From positions 372,001-436,000 of the forward strand of contig JODP01000005.1 of NCBI GenBank assembly GCA_000719025.1: DNA of 64,000 nucleotides. The letters run 5' to 3'. The stretch's first letter is position 1. Each line of letters begins with the position of its first letter. This DNA comes from Kineosporia aurantiaca JCM 3230. GTDB taxonomy: Bacteria > Actinomycetota > Actinomycetes > Actinomycetales > Kineosporiaceae. Shown here piece after piece: positions 32,593 to 40,648 of the stretch. The position numbers were made by a program, and so were the translations under genes. Below the pieces are notes generated by a model, which did not search any database, was not told the origin of the DNA, and saw only the letters and a list, made by a program, of their open reading frames with translations.

Positions 32593-33987
32593 ATGTCTGC
32601 GTCCATTCTCGCCACCGAGATCGACCTCGAAACCGACACCCGGATCAAGGCGAAGCTCCCGATCGGGCCGCTGCTCCCGGTGGTCGGCGGAAACCTGGCC
32701 GCGCCGTTGGTCGGTGGCCGCACCGCCCGGGCGGTCAACCTGGACTACGCCGCCAGTGCCCCCGCGCTGCAGGCCGTGGCCGACCACGTCACCGAAATCC
32801 TTCCGTACTACGCCAGCGTGCACCGCGGGGCCGGTTACGCCTCGCAGGTCAGCACCGCGCTGTACGAGAGCGCCCGGCAGACCGTCGCCGACTTCGTCGG
32901 GGCCCGCCCGGACGACCTGACGATCTTCACCCGCAACACCACGGACGCGCTGAACCTGCTGGCGAAGGCGGTGCCGCAAGACGGTGAAGTGGTGGTGCTG
33001 GACGTCGAGCACCACGCCAACCTGCTGCCCTGGACCGGTGGCCGGCACCGGCTGATCCCGACCGCGGGCACCGTGGCCGAGACCGTCGCCGCGCTGGAGC
33101 AGGCCCTGACCGAGCGCCCGGCCACGCTGGTCGCGGTCACCGGATGCAGCAATGTCACCGGCGAGATCCTGCCGATCGGCGAGATCGCCCGGATCGCCCA
33201 CGCCCACGGCGCCCGGATCGTGGTGGACGGCGCCCAGCTGGTGCCGCACCGGCAGGTCGACATCACCGCGCTGGACGTCGACTACCTGGCCTTCTCCGGT
33301 CACAAGATCTACGCCCCGTTCGGCTCCGGCGTGCTGATCGGCCGTTCCGACTGGCTGGACGCGGCGCAGCCGCACCTGGCCGGGGGCGGCACCGTGCGCT
33401 CGGTCGACGCCGAAGGTCAGGCCGACTGGACCACCGGCGTCGCCCGGCACGAGGGCGGTACCCCCAACGTGCTCGGCGCCGCCGCTCTGGCGGCGGCCTG
33501 TCGGGCCATCGCCGAGCTGCCCGAAGGAGCGATCGAGGAGCACGAAGCCGCGCTGTCGGCCCGGCTGCTCGAAGGGCTGGAGCAGATTCCCGGAGTCCGG
33601 GTGCTGCGGGCCTGGTCGGACAGCACCGAGCGGGTCGGCGTGGTCGGCTTCACGATCGAGGGTCACGAGGCGGCCCGGGTCGCGGTCTACCTGTCCGCCG
33701 AGCACGGGGTGGGGGTGCGGGACGGCAAGTTCTGCGCGCACCCGCTGCTGAACCGGCTCGGGGTCACCGGTGGGGCGCTGCGGGCCAGCCTGGGTCTGGG
33801 CTCGCGCAGTGAGGACGTGGAGCGCCTGGTCCACGCCGTGCGCACGCTGGTCACCGAGGGCGAGAAGCTGGACTACGAACTGATCGACGGCGCCTGGGCG
33901 CCGGTGGGCGACGACCGGCCCGCTCCGGCCTGGTCCACCTGGGGCGCGACCAACCCGGTGGACAAGGGCTCGGACTGCGGGTTCTGA
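32593..33987 (+). CDS. Class-V PLP aminotransferase, cysteine desulfurase/selenocysteine lyase-like
   Basis: A 464-residue fold-type-I PLP enzyme. Landmarks are NLDYAASAPALQAVADHV, SVHRGAGYAS (substrate/PLP contacts), DVEHHANLLPW, VDGAQLVPHRQVDI and the Schiff-base Lys in LAFSGHKIYAPFGSGVL. A Cys in VRDGKFCAHPLLNRLG occupies the position of the desulfurase catalytic Cys loop. The likely role is removing sulfur from cysteine or a related compound in sulfur metabolism, in line with the SAM-IV riboswitch in its leader. ATG 32593 has AGGAG seven bases upstream. Its last 115 bp overlap the convergent GGDEF-EAL gene. Confidence 0.85.
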   Translation: MSASILATEIDLETDTRIKAKLPIGPLLPVVGGNLAAPLVGGRTARAVNLDYAASAPALQAVADHVTEILPYYASVHRGAGYASQVSTALYESARQTVADFVGARPDDLTIFTRNTTDALNLLAKAVPQDGEVVVLDVEHHANLLPWTGGRHRLIPTAGTVAETVAALEQALTERPATLVAVTGCSNVTGEILPIGEIARIAHAHGARIVVDGAQLVPHRQVDITALDVDYLAFSGHKIYAPFGSGVLIGRSDWLDAAQPHLAGGGTVRSVDAEGQADWTTGVARHEGGTPNVLGAAALAAACRAIAELPEGAIEEHEAALSARLLEGLEQIPGVRVLRAWSDSTERVGVVGFTIEGHEAARVAVYLSAEHGVGVRDGKFCAHPLLNRLGVTGGALRASLGLGSRSEDVERLVHAVRTLVTEGEKLDYELIDGAWAPVGDDRPAPAWSTWGATNPVDKGSDCGF

Positions 33988-36326
33988 GCCTGCGCAGCCA
34001 CCGCGTCGGCGGCCTCGGCCCAGGGCAGGCCTCTCCCGTAGAGCCAGCCCTGGCCGCGGTCGGCCGCCAGCGCCCGGCAGCGCTGGGCCTCGTCCTCGGT
34101 CTCGATGCCCTCCATGACCACCCGCATCCCGAGCCGGTGCGCGGTGGCGACCACCCCGTCCACAATGGCCAGGGTCTTCGGCTCGGACGCCAGGGTCTGG
34201 GTCAGCGACTTGTCGATCTTGAGCACCTGCACCGGTAGCCGGCGCAGGTAGCCGAGCGCCGAGTAACCGGTGCCGAAGTCGTCGATCGCCAGTTCCACCC
34301 CGAGGCCGCGGAGGGCAGCCAGCACCGGAACCGCCGGGTCGTCATCGTCGACCAGGATCGCCTCGGTGATCTCGACCACCACCTGGGCCGCCGGGATCCG
34401 CAACCGGTCCAGGTGGAAGCGGACCTGCTCGACGTAGCCAGGCAGCCGCAGCTGGATCGGCGAGGCGTTGACCGAGATCGTCAGCCCGGCCCGGAACACC
34501 CCGGCCTCGGCCGCCCGGGTCAGCGACTCGGCCAGCAGCTGCTCGCCGAGCGCGACCACCATCCCGGTCTGCTCGGCCACCGCGATGAACTCGTCCGGCC
34601 GGACCGGCCCGAGTTCCTCATCGGTCCAGCGGGCCAGCGACTCGAATCCGGCCAGCCGGCCGGTGCCGAGGTCAACGATCGGCTGGGCGATGGTGTGCAC
34701 CGTCTCCCGGGCGATGGCCAGGCGCAACCGGTGTTCCAGACGCAGCCGGCGTTCCCGCAGCGCGGCCACCTGGCCGGTGTAGATCGCGACCGAGTTCCGG
34801 CCCGAGGCCTTGGCCGCGGCCAGCGCGGCCGCCGACTCGGCCAGCCCTTCAATACGGTCCCCGGCCTGAGGGTCCCCGGCCTGAGAGTCCCCGCCCTGAG
34901 AGTCCCCGGCCTGAGAGTCCCCGCCCTGAGAGTCGCCGTCCTGGCGGTCCCCGGCCTGACGGATCTCACTCGGAACCAGCCGCCCGACTCCGACACTCAC
35001 GGTCAGCGACGACCCGGGGGCCTGAAGTTCCAGCGCCGCACCGACCGCGGCCCGGAGTCGCTCGGCCAGCGCCGCCCCCTCGATCAGGCTGCCGGGCGCG
35101 AGGACGGCGAACTCGTCCGCCCCGATGCGCGCCACCATGAGCTCCGCCGAACCGGCCGCGCGCAGCGCCCGGGCCGCGGCGACCAGCAGCCGGTCCCCCC
35201 GGCCCTGCCCGAGCAGATCGTTGATCTCCTTGAACCGGTCCACGTCGATGGTCAGTACGGTCCACACCTGAGTGCCGTTGTCCAGCTCGGTGATCCGCTC
35301 GATCAGCGCCCGCCGGTTCGGCAGGCCGGTCAGTTCGTCCCGGAAGGCCTGGGCCCGCAGTCGTTCGGCCAGCCGCAGGCGCAGGTAGGCGTTGATCAGC
35401 TCGCGGGTCAGCAGCAGGACCCCGAGCAGGCTGAACAGCACCAGCGTGCCCACGGCGCGGGCATCCATCCCGTGCGGACGGCCGACGATCAGGCCGACCG
35501 CCACCGCCAGGAAGGTCAGCACCACCGTGATCTGACCGGCCACCACCTCCTGCCGGTCCCGGGCGCCGTCCGAGTCGGCGGTCGGGCTGGATCGCCGGAA
35601 GCGCACCAGGCCGATCGCGATCAGGGGCCAGGCCAGCGACCAGAGCGCCATCGACTGCCAGTACATGACCCTGGTGGCGGTCTCGGCGTGACTGCTCAGG
35701 ACGATGCCGGTCAGATCGGCCAGCGCTTCACAGGCCAGGCCGGGAATCGCGGGCCAGAGCCGGCAAGCGGTGTCCCGTAGGCAGACCAGGAGCACGATGC
35801 CGAAGAGCGCGGCGTCCGCGAAACAGATGCCCGCGTTGATCACGACGTCGCCGCTGATCGGCTCACCCGTGCCGATCAGAAGGGTGCGCCAGAGCAGCAT
35901 GGTGATGCCCGCGGCCAGCAGCAGGGCGTCGAGTCCGAGCCGGACCCCGGGCCAGTCCGATCGGGAACTGCGCGGTGCCCGGATCAGCGCGATCACTCCG
36001 AGCGGGGCGCCCAGGGCCGAGACCAGGTCGCCCGGGGCCGGATAGCCCAGCGGGCCGTTCAGCAGGTCGACCGCGAGCATCACCTCGCCGACACCCCACA
36101 ACAGCACCGCCCCGCCGAGCAGCATCCGGAACGTCTCGCGCGCCTGCCCGGCGATCCGGCCGCTGCCGACGACGACCACCAGCGCGCCGGCAAGGACCGC
36201 ACTCAGCCCGGAGGTCCACAGGCCGAAGTCCTCGGCCAGGGATCTCGAGGCCAGCGTGCCGAGCAGAAGGCAGCCCAGCGCCCCGAGCCCGCCGAAGCCG
36301 AGGAGCCCCCGGGCCGCTACCTGCAT
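33873..36326 (-). CDS. Multi-TM GGDEF-EAL protein with in-frame repeat
   Basis: An 817-residue protein. About nine TM segments occupy residues 5-300. GGDEF (about 325-530) reads IGADEFAVL, with one Gly replaced, and is interrupted before its final helix by a repeat of Gly-Asp-Ser-Gln units. EAL (about 545-790) reads FESLARW with otherwise intact residues: SVNASPIQL, VEITEAIL, AIDDFGTGYS, LKIDKSL, VMEGIET and GQGWLYGRGLP. Phosphodiesterase activity is likely; cyclase activity is doubtful. The ATG 36326 start begins the first TM; the frame is open upstream but Pro/Arg-rich. It follows the molybdoenzyme gene by 52 bp. Its 3' end overlaps the aminotransferase gene by 115 bp. Confidence 0.87.
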   Translation of the reverse strand: MQVAARGLLGFGGLGALGCLLLGTLASRSLAEDFGLWTSGLSAVLAGALVVVVGSGRIAGQARETFRMLLGGAVLLWGVGEVMLAVDLLNGPLGYPAPGDLVSALGAPLGVIALIRAPRSSRSDWPGVRLGLDALLLAAGITMLLWRTLLIGTGEPISGDVVINAGICFADAALFGIVLLVCLRDTACRLWPAIPGLACEALADLTGIVLSSHAETATRVMYWQSMALWSLAWPLIAIGLVRFRRSSPTADSDGARDRQEVVAGQITVVLTFLAVAVGLIVGRPHGMDARAVGTLVLFSLLGVLLLTRELINAYLRLRLAERLRAQAFRDELTGLPNRRALIERITELDNGTQVWTVLTIDVDRFKEINDLLGQGRGDRLLVAAARALRAAGSAELMVARIGADEFAVLAPGSLIEGAALAERLRAAVGAALELQAPGSSLTVSVGVGRLVPSEIRQAGDRQDGDSQGGDSQAGDSQGGDSQAGDPQAGDRIEGLAESAAALAAAKASGRNSVAIYTGQVAALRERRLRLEHRLRLAIARETVHTIAQPIVDLGTGRLAGFESLARWTDEELGPVRPDEFIAVAEQTGMVVALGEQLLAESLTRAAEAGVFRAGLTISVNASPIQLRLPGYVEQVRFHLDRLRIPAAQVVVEITEAILVDDDDPAVPVLAALRGLGVELAIDDFGTGYSALGYLRRLPVQVLKIDKSLTQTLASEPKTLAIVDGVVATAHRLGMRVVMEGIETEDEAQRCRALAADRGQGWLYGRGLPWAEAADAVAAQAQNPQSEPLSTGLVAPQVDQAGAGRSSPTGAQAPSISS
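34859..34963 (-). repeat. 15-bp in-frame tandem repeat inside the GGDEF domain
   Basis: Seven 15-bp units (ccccggcctgagagt and variants) encode repeated Gly-Asp-Ser-Gln-Ala/Gly pentapeptides. They lie after the VSVGVGRLVPSE strand, in the loop that normally leads to the D-x-ALYxAK helix. The array inserts about 35 residues into an enzyme domain without breaking frame. Confidence 0.9.
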
Positions 36327-36378
36327 AGGCGACCTATCGGCGGAGTTCCCGGGCGGCCAAAGCGGACCCCGGGAATTC

Positions 36379-37971
36379 TCAGGACAGGTTGACCGAGATC
36401 CGGTGCCAGCCGGTCGCGCCGTCCGGCGCCGGGGGTGCGGAATCGCTGGTCTGGGTGGCTCCGTCGCCGTCCGTGGCCCGGACCTCGAGGGTGTGTTTTC
36501 CGGAGGCCGCATTCGTCGCGTCCCAGGCGAAGTACCACTGCCGCCAGGTGTCCACGCTGTCCTCGGCGCCGAGGGTGGCGGCCTGCCACTCCCCCTCATC
36601 GACCCGGACCTGGACGCCCTTGATCCCCCGGTGCTCGGCCCAGGCGATCCCGGCGACGGCGATCGTGCCGGCCTTAAGCCCGTGGCCGTTGGACGGCACG
36701 TCGATCCGCGAGCCGGTCTTCACCGGCCCGCGCTCGGACCAGCCGCGCGGGGTCCAGTAGCCCTCGGCCTTGTCGAACCGGGTGACCTCGAGGTCGACCA
36801 CCCATTTGGTCGCCGAGACGTAGCCGTAGAGCCCGGGCACCACCATCCGGACCGGGAAACCGTGCTCCAGCGGCAGCGGTTCACCGTTCATCCCAATCGC
36901 CAGGATCGCGTCCCGGCCGTCGGTCAGGGTCTCCAGCGGGGTGGACGCGGTGAAACCGTCCGAACTGGTGGAGAGCACCATGTCCGCGTCCTTACTGAGC
37001 CCGGCCCGCTCCAGCAGGGGCTTGATCGGCATCCCGATCCAGCGCGCGGTGCTGGTCAGGTCGCCGCCGACCTCGTTGGACACGCACATCAGGGTGAGGT
37101 CGCGCTCGACCAGCGCCCCGGCGAGCAACTCGGCCCAGGTCAGGGTGACCTCTTTGTCCACCATGCCGTGGATCTTCAGCGTCCAGCTCTCGGCCTTCAG
37201 CAGGGGCACGCTGAGCGCGGTGTCGATTCGGTAGAAGTCCTTGTTCGGGGTGATGAACGGTTCCATGCCCTTCACCCCGACGTTCACCCCCGAGGGCAGG
37301 GCGGGCGCGGGGTCAGCCGGGACCGGCAGCTTGATCGCGTTGCGCGAGGCTGTCGCTCCGCGCAGGCGGGCCCCCAGCCAGTCACCGATCACCCCGGTCG
37401 CCGCCCCGATCGCGACGACCGCGCTCAGACCGATGACCGCACGGCGCCCGGCCAGCTCTCCCGGGAGAGTGCGGGGTTGGGTGGACGCCACGTCGCGGAC
37501 CAGTTGGGCGAGACGTTGGAGCACGAACATGCCGACGCCGGCCCCGAGCAGGCTGGGTAGCGCGGCCAGGGCGGTGGACTCGGGACGGCTGGCCGCGGCG
37601 TACGCGGCCACCGCTCCGAGGGCCAGGACCAGCCAGGTACCGGCCTTGCTGCGCACGGCGAGGATGCCGGCCAGGGCTGAGAACAGCGCGGCGATCAGGT
37701 AGGCGGTGGCGAGCAGCACCTGCTTGTCGTGGGTACCGAAGGTGCTGACCGCGAAGGTCTTCAACCAGGGCGGCACATGGTCCACCACCACGTCGCCGAG
37801 CGCGATGATCGGCGCCGCGGACGGGGAGACCAGGCCGGCGATCACTTCGGCCAGACCGAGGGCCAGGACACCGGCGGCCAGACCGGCCGCACCGGCCAGC
37901 AGGAGGGAAGGACGGCGCGCCGCGGGGGCGGTCTGCTCGAGCGGCGGCGAACTGGGCGGGGTCGTAGTCAT
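36379..37971 (-). CDS. Membrane-bound molybdopterin oxidoreductase (sulfite oxidase-like)
   Basis: A 530-residue protein. The N-terminal 210 residues hold about five TM segments. A sulfite-oxidase-fold molybdopterin domain spans about 220-420. The Mo-ligating Cys is in DLTLMCVSNEVGGDLTS (about residue 300). A C-terminal Mo-co dimerisation Ig-like domain (about 425-530, VAGIAWAEHRGIKGVQVRVD) follows. The membrane-anchored form with this layout is usual in actinobacteria; sulfite or sulfoxide-type substrates are possible. It is downstream of the two-component genes by 45 bp and may be controlled by them. Confidence 0.9.
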   Translation of the reverse strand: MTTTPPSSPPLEQTAPAARRPSLLLAGAAGLAAGVLALGLAEVIAGLVSPSAAPIIALGDVVVDHVPPWLKTFAVSTFGTHDKQVLLATAYLIAALFSALAGILAVRSKAGTWLVLALGAVAAYAAASRPESTALAALPSLLGAGVGMFVLQRLAQLVRDVASTQPRTLPGELAGRRAVIGLSAVVAIGAATGVIGDWLGARLRGATASRNAIKLPVPADPAPALPSGVNVGVKGMEPFITPNKDFYRIDTALSVPLLKAESWTLKIHGMVDKEVTLTWAELLAGALVERDLTLMCVSNEVGGDLTSTARWIGMPIKPLLERAGLSKDADMVLSTSSDGFTASTPLETLTDGRDAILAIGMNGEPLPLEHGFPVRMVVPGLYGYVSATKWVVDLEVTRFDKAEGYWTPRGWSERGPVKTGSRIDVPSNGHGLKAGTIAVAGIAWAEHRGIKGVQVRVDEGEWQAATLGAEDSVDTWRQWYFAWDATNAASGKHTLEVRATDGDGATQTSDSAPPAPDGATGWHRISVNLS

Positions 37972-38016
37972 GCCGGGAACCAGGATGCCCTACCCGGCTG
38001 AAAGAAGACTGGGAGG

Positions 38017-38679
38017 TCAGCCGCCCGGCCGCACCAACCCGCTCTCGTAGGCCAGGACCACCGCCTGGGCCCGGTCCCGCAGGTCCATCTTGCCGAGGAT
38101 CCGCCCGACGTGGGTCTTCACCGTCTGCTCGCCGAGCACCAGATGCGCGGCGATCTCGGCGTTCGACAACCCGCCGGCGATCAGTTCGAGCACCTCGGTC
38201 TCGCGCGGGGTAAGGGCTCGCAGCTTCTCCGCCGGACGGGTGTCGGTCGCCGGCCGGCGGGCGAACTCGGCAATCAGCCGGCGCGTGACGGTAGGCGCCA
38301 GCAACCCCTCGCCGGACGCCACCACCCGTACGGCCTGGACCAGTTCGTCGGCCCGCGCGTCCTTCAGCAGGAACCCGCTGGCCCCCGCCCGGAGCGCCTC
38401 GAAGACGTAGTCGTCCAGGTCGAAGGTGGTCAGGATGAGGATCCGCGGGTGCCGGTCGCCGGGCAGCGCCATGATCCGCCGGGTCGCCTCGATCCCGTTG
38501 AGGTTGGGCATCCGGACGTCCATCAGCACCACGTCCGGCAGCATCGTCCGGGTCACGTGCACCGCTTCCAGCCCGTCCGAGGCCGCGCCGACCACGTCCA
38601 GATCGGGCTGGGCGGCGAGCAGCGCCGAGAACCCCTCACGCACCATCGCCTGGTCGTCCACGATCACGAGCCTCGTCAT
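38017..38679 (-). CDS. NarL/LuxR-family response regulator
   Basis: A 220-residue regulator. The receiver domain has acidic pocket VDDQ, the phospho-acceptor Asp in VVLMDVRMPN (about residue 54), Thr in ILTTFD and Lys in FLLKDA. The C-terminal LuxR HTH is LTPRETEVLELIAGGLSNAE. Its ATG overlaps the kinase stop by 4 bp (38676-38679), so it is the cognate partner of the histidine kinase. Likely targets include its own locus or the molybdoenzyme gene downstream; no site was identified. Confidence 0.95.
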   Translation of the reverse strand: MTRLVIVDDQAMVREGFSALLAAQPDLDVVGAASDGLEAVHVTRTMLPDVVLMDVRMPNLNGIEATRRIMALPGDRHPRILILTTFDLDDYVFEALRAGASGFLLKDARADELVQAVRVVASGEGLLAPTVTRRLIAEFARRPATDTRPAEKLRALTPRETEVLELIAGGLSNAEIAAHLVLGEQTVKTHVGRILGKMDLRDRAQAVVLAYESGLVRPGG

Positions 38680-39833
38680 AGGGACAACTGCACCACGAAT
38701 CCACCCTCGGTCGGGCCCACCTGAAGCGTGCCTCCCGCGGCCGCCGCGCGTTCCCGCATCCCGATGATCCCGTGCCCGGTCTCCGGCGCCGGCCCGATCC
38801 GGAACGGTTGCCGAACCTCACCGCTGATCACGGTCAGACTCACCCCCTGGGCGTCGGACCGGGCGGTCAGCCGCACCGGAGCGCCCTGGGCATGCCGGGA
38901 AGCGTTGGCCAGGGCCTCCTGGACGATCCGGAAACCGGCCAGGGACTGGCCTTCCCGAAGTCTGCCGAAGTCCCCGCTGATCTCGGCCTCGAGGTCGACG
39001 CCGGCCCGCCGGGTGGTGTCGACCAGCTCCTCCAACAAGTGCAGCCCCGGCTGGGGCGCGTCCTGGACCGGAGCGTTCTCCTGCCGCAACACCTTCAGCA
39101 GGGCGCGGGTCTCGGTTAGCGCCGAACGCGCGGTCTCGGAGATCGACTGCAGTTCCTCCCGCGCGGCATCGCCCAGGTTGGGCACCCGATACTGCGCGGT
39201 CTCGGCCTGAACCACCACCAGGGACATGTGGTGGGCGACGATGTCGTGCAGGTCCCGGGCCAATTGCGCACGTTCCTCGAGCACCACCCGACGGGCTCGT
39301 TCGGCCGCGCTCAGCTCGGTCTGGACCCGGAGGTCGCGGCGGGCGCGCAGCAGCCGGCCGGTCAGCACCCCGAGCACGCTGATGGCTCCGAGCGCGACGA
39401 CCCAACCGGCCCGCTGCCCCGGTTGCAGATAGGCCCAGAACAGGAACGAGGTCAGCAGCCAGGCCCAGGCCGCGTCCCGCACCGGCCGACTGACTGCGGT
39501 GGCGAACAGCAGGACGAAGATGATCAGGCCCTGGACGACGGTCCAGGGCCAGTCCCCGCCCGGTTCCAGTTCCCCCGGCAGCGTGAGCGCCATCAGGAAG
39601 GCGCTCCCGACGCTGAACACCAGGGCCGGCAGCGGCCGGGTGAGGACGAAGGCGAACGGCAGGGCGATCACCAGGGCGACGAAGAACATCGGCCCCATGC
39701 CGGTCGCCTGGGTGTCGTAGGTGACCTGGGTGGTGCCGAACGCGATCCAGAAAAGCACGAACGTCACCAGCAGCACGAACTTGTGCGCGTCCAACCGGAG
39801 TCCGGGTATCCGGCGGAACGGGTTCAGGCGCAT
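38676..39833 (-). CDS. Sensor histidine kinase (HisKA_3 type)
   Basis: A 385-residue kinase with five to six TM segments in the first 165 residues and no large sensor domain, typical of intramembrane-sensing actinobacterial kinases. The HisKA_3 phospho-His is in LARDLHDIVAHHMSLVV (about residue 203). The HATPase has FRIVQEALANASRHA (N box) and TGHGIIGMRERAAAAGG (G box). It phosphorylates the response regulator with which it overlaps. The signal is unknown. Confidence 0.94.
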   Translation of the reverse strand: MRLNPFRRIPGLRLDAHKFVLLVTFVLFWIAFGTTQVTYDTQATGMGPMFFVALVIALPFAFVLTRPLPALVFSVGSAFLMALTLPGELEPGGDWPWTVVQGLIIFVLLFATAVSRPVRDAAWAWLLTSFLFWAYLQPGQRAGWVVALGAISVLGVLTGRLLRARRDLRVQTELSAAERARRVVLEERAQLARDLHDIVAHHMSLVVVQAETAQYRVPNLGDAAREELQSISETARSALTETRALLKVLRQENAPVQDAPQPGLHLLEELVDTTRRAGVDLEAEISGDFGRLREGQSLAGFRIVQEALANASRHAQGAPVRLTARSDAQGVSLTVISGEVRQPFRIGPAPETGHGIIGMRERAAAAGGTLQVGPTEGGFVVQLSL

Positions 39834-40021
39834 GATCCGACCCTAGGCCGCACCGGTGGCCACCGTCGTCCCCCTGTAGAGCCACTCGGCGCGGGGGTGC
39901 ATCCCTCTGCGGTACGGGGTGCGATCTCGCTCCCCAGCACGACGATCTTGACCCCACCTGATTCCTACCTTCACCGCCTGCCCCGCTTCCGGATGCTCCG
40001 GCCGCCGGGCCTGGAGGAGCG

Positions 40022-40648
40022 GTGTCCCGGCGGATTCTCGCGGTGCTGATCGGTGTCTTGGTGGTTTTCGTCTGTGGTGGCTGGGGTCGAATGAGTGACG
40101 CTGGCCAGCGCGGCAATGCGGTGGTGGCTCCGGCCGTCCGAGCGTTGACCAGCGACTCGGCGCTCGCGCTACCCCAGGGCTTCGAGGCTGCCCGCGGGTA
40201 TCGCCCCGAGGTGGTGCGACTGCCTTCCGGCAGCCTGGTTCAGGTTGCTCCTAAGGGTGGATGTTCCTCCCCCATCGGCGGTTCGGAGTTCAACTTCACC
40301 GATGCCTGCCGCGAGCACGACCTGGGGTACGACCTACTCAGGTACGCGGCGGCAGACGGCGCACCGTTGGGTCCGTGGGCTCGGCAGGCGGTGGATGCGG
40401 AGTTCGCCCGGCAGTTGCGCAGCCAGTGTCATGGCCTGGGGTGCCGGGCGATGGCCGAGGTGTACATCGGCGTAGTCAGGTTCAACTCCTGGCGGCAGGG
40501 TTACGGAGTACCGCGGGCCGAGACGCCGTGGCAGCTCTTCGGGCCGGTGGTGGCCGGACTGCTGGTCGGCAGCGGCCTGTTGGTGGCTCTGCGGCCCCGG
40601 CGAGAGCGGCGGCCGGCGGAGCGACTGGTGCTGGCAGGTGCGCGGTGA
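40022..40648 (+). CDS. Secreted bacterial phospholipase A2
   Basis: A 208-residue protein. A signal peptide (about 1-22) precedes a prokaryotic phospholipase A2 domain with the catalytic helix FTDACREHDLGYDLLRY, where the His-Asp pair sits (about residues 98-99). GGCSSPIG before it supplies one half of a disulfide. A C-terminal TM (about 180-198, GPVVAGLLVGSGLLVAL) would hold it at the membrane. It releases fatty acids from phospholipid sn-2 positions. GTG 40022 has GGAGGAG upstream. A GTGA overlap couples it to the hydrolase gene. Confidence 0.87.
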   Translation: MSRRILAVLIGVLVVFVCGGWGRMSDAGQRGNAVVAPAVRALTSDSALALPQGFEAARGYRPEVVRLPSGSLVQVAPKGGCSSPIGGSEFNFTDACREHDLGYDLLRYAAADGAPLGPWARQAVDAEFARQLRSQCHGLGCRAMAEVYIGVVRFNSWRQGYGVPRAETPWQLFGPVVAGLLVGSGLLVALRPRRERRPAERLVLAGAR

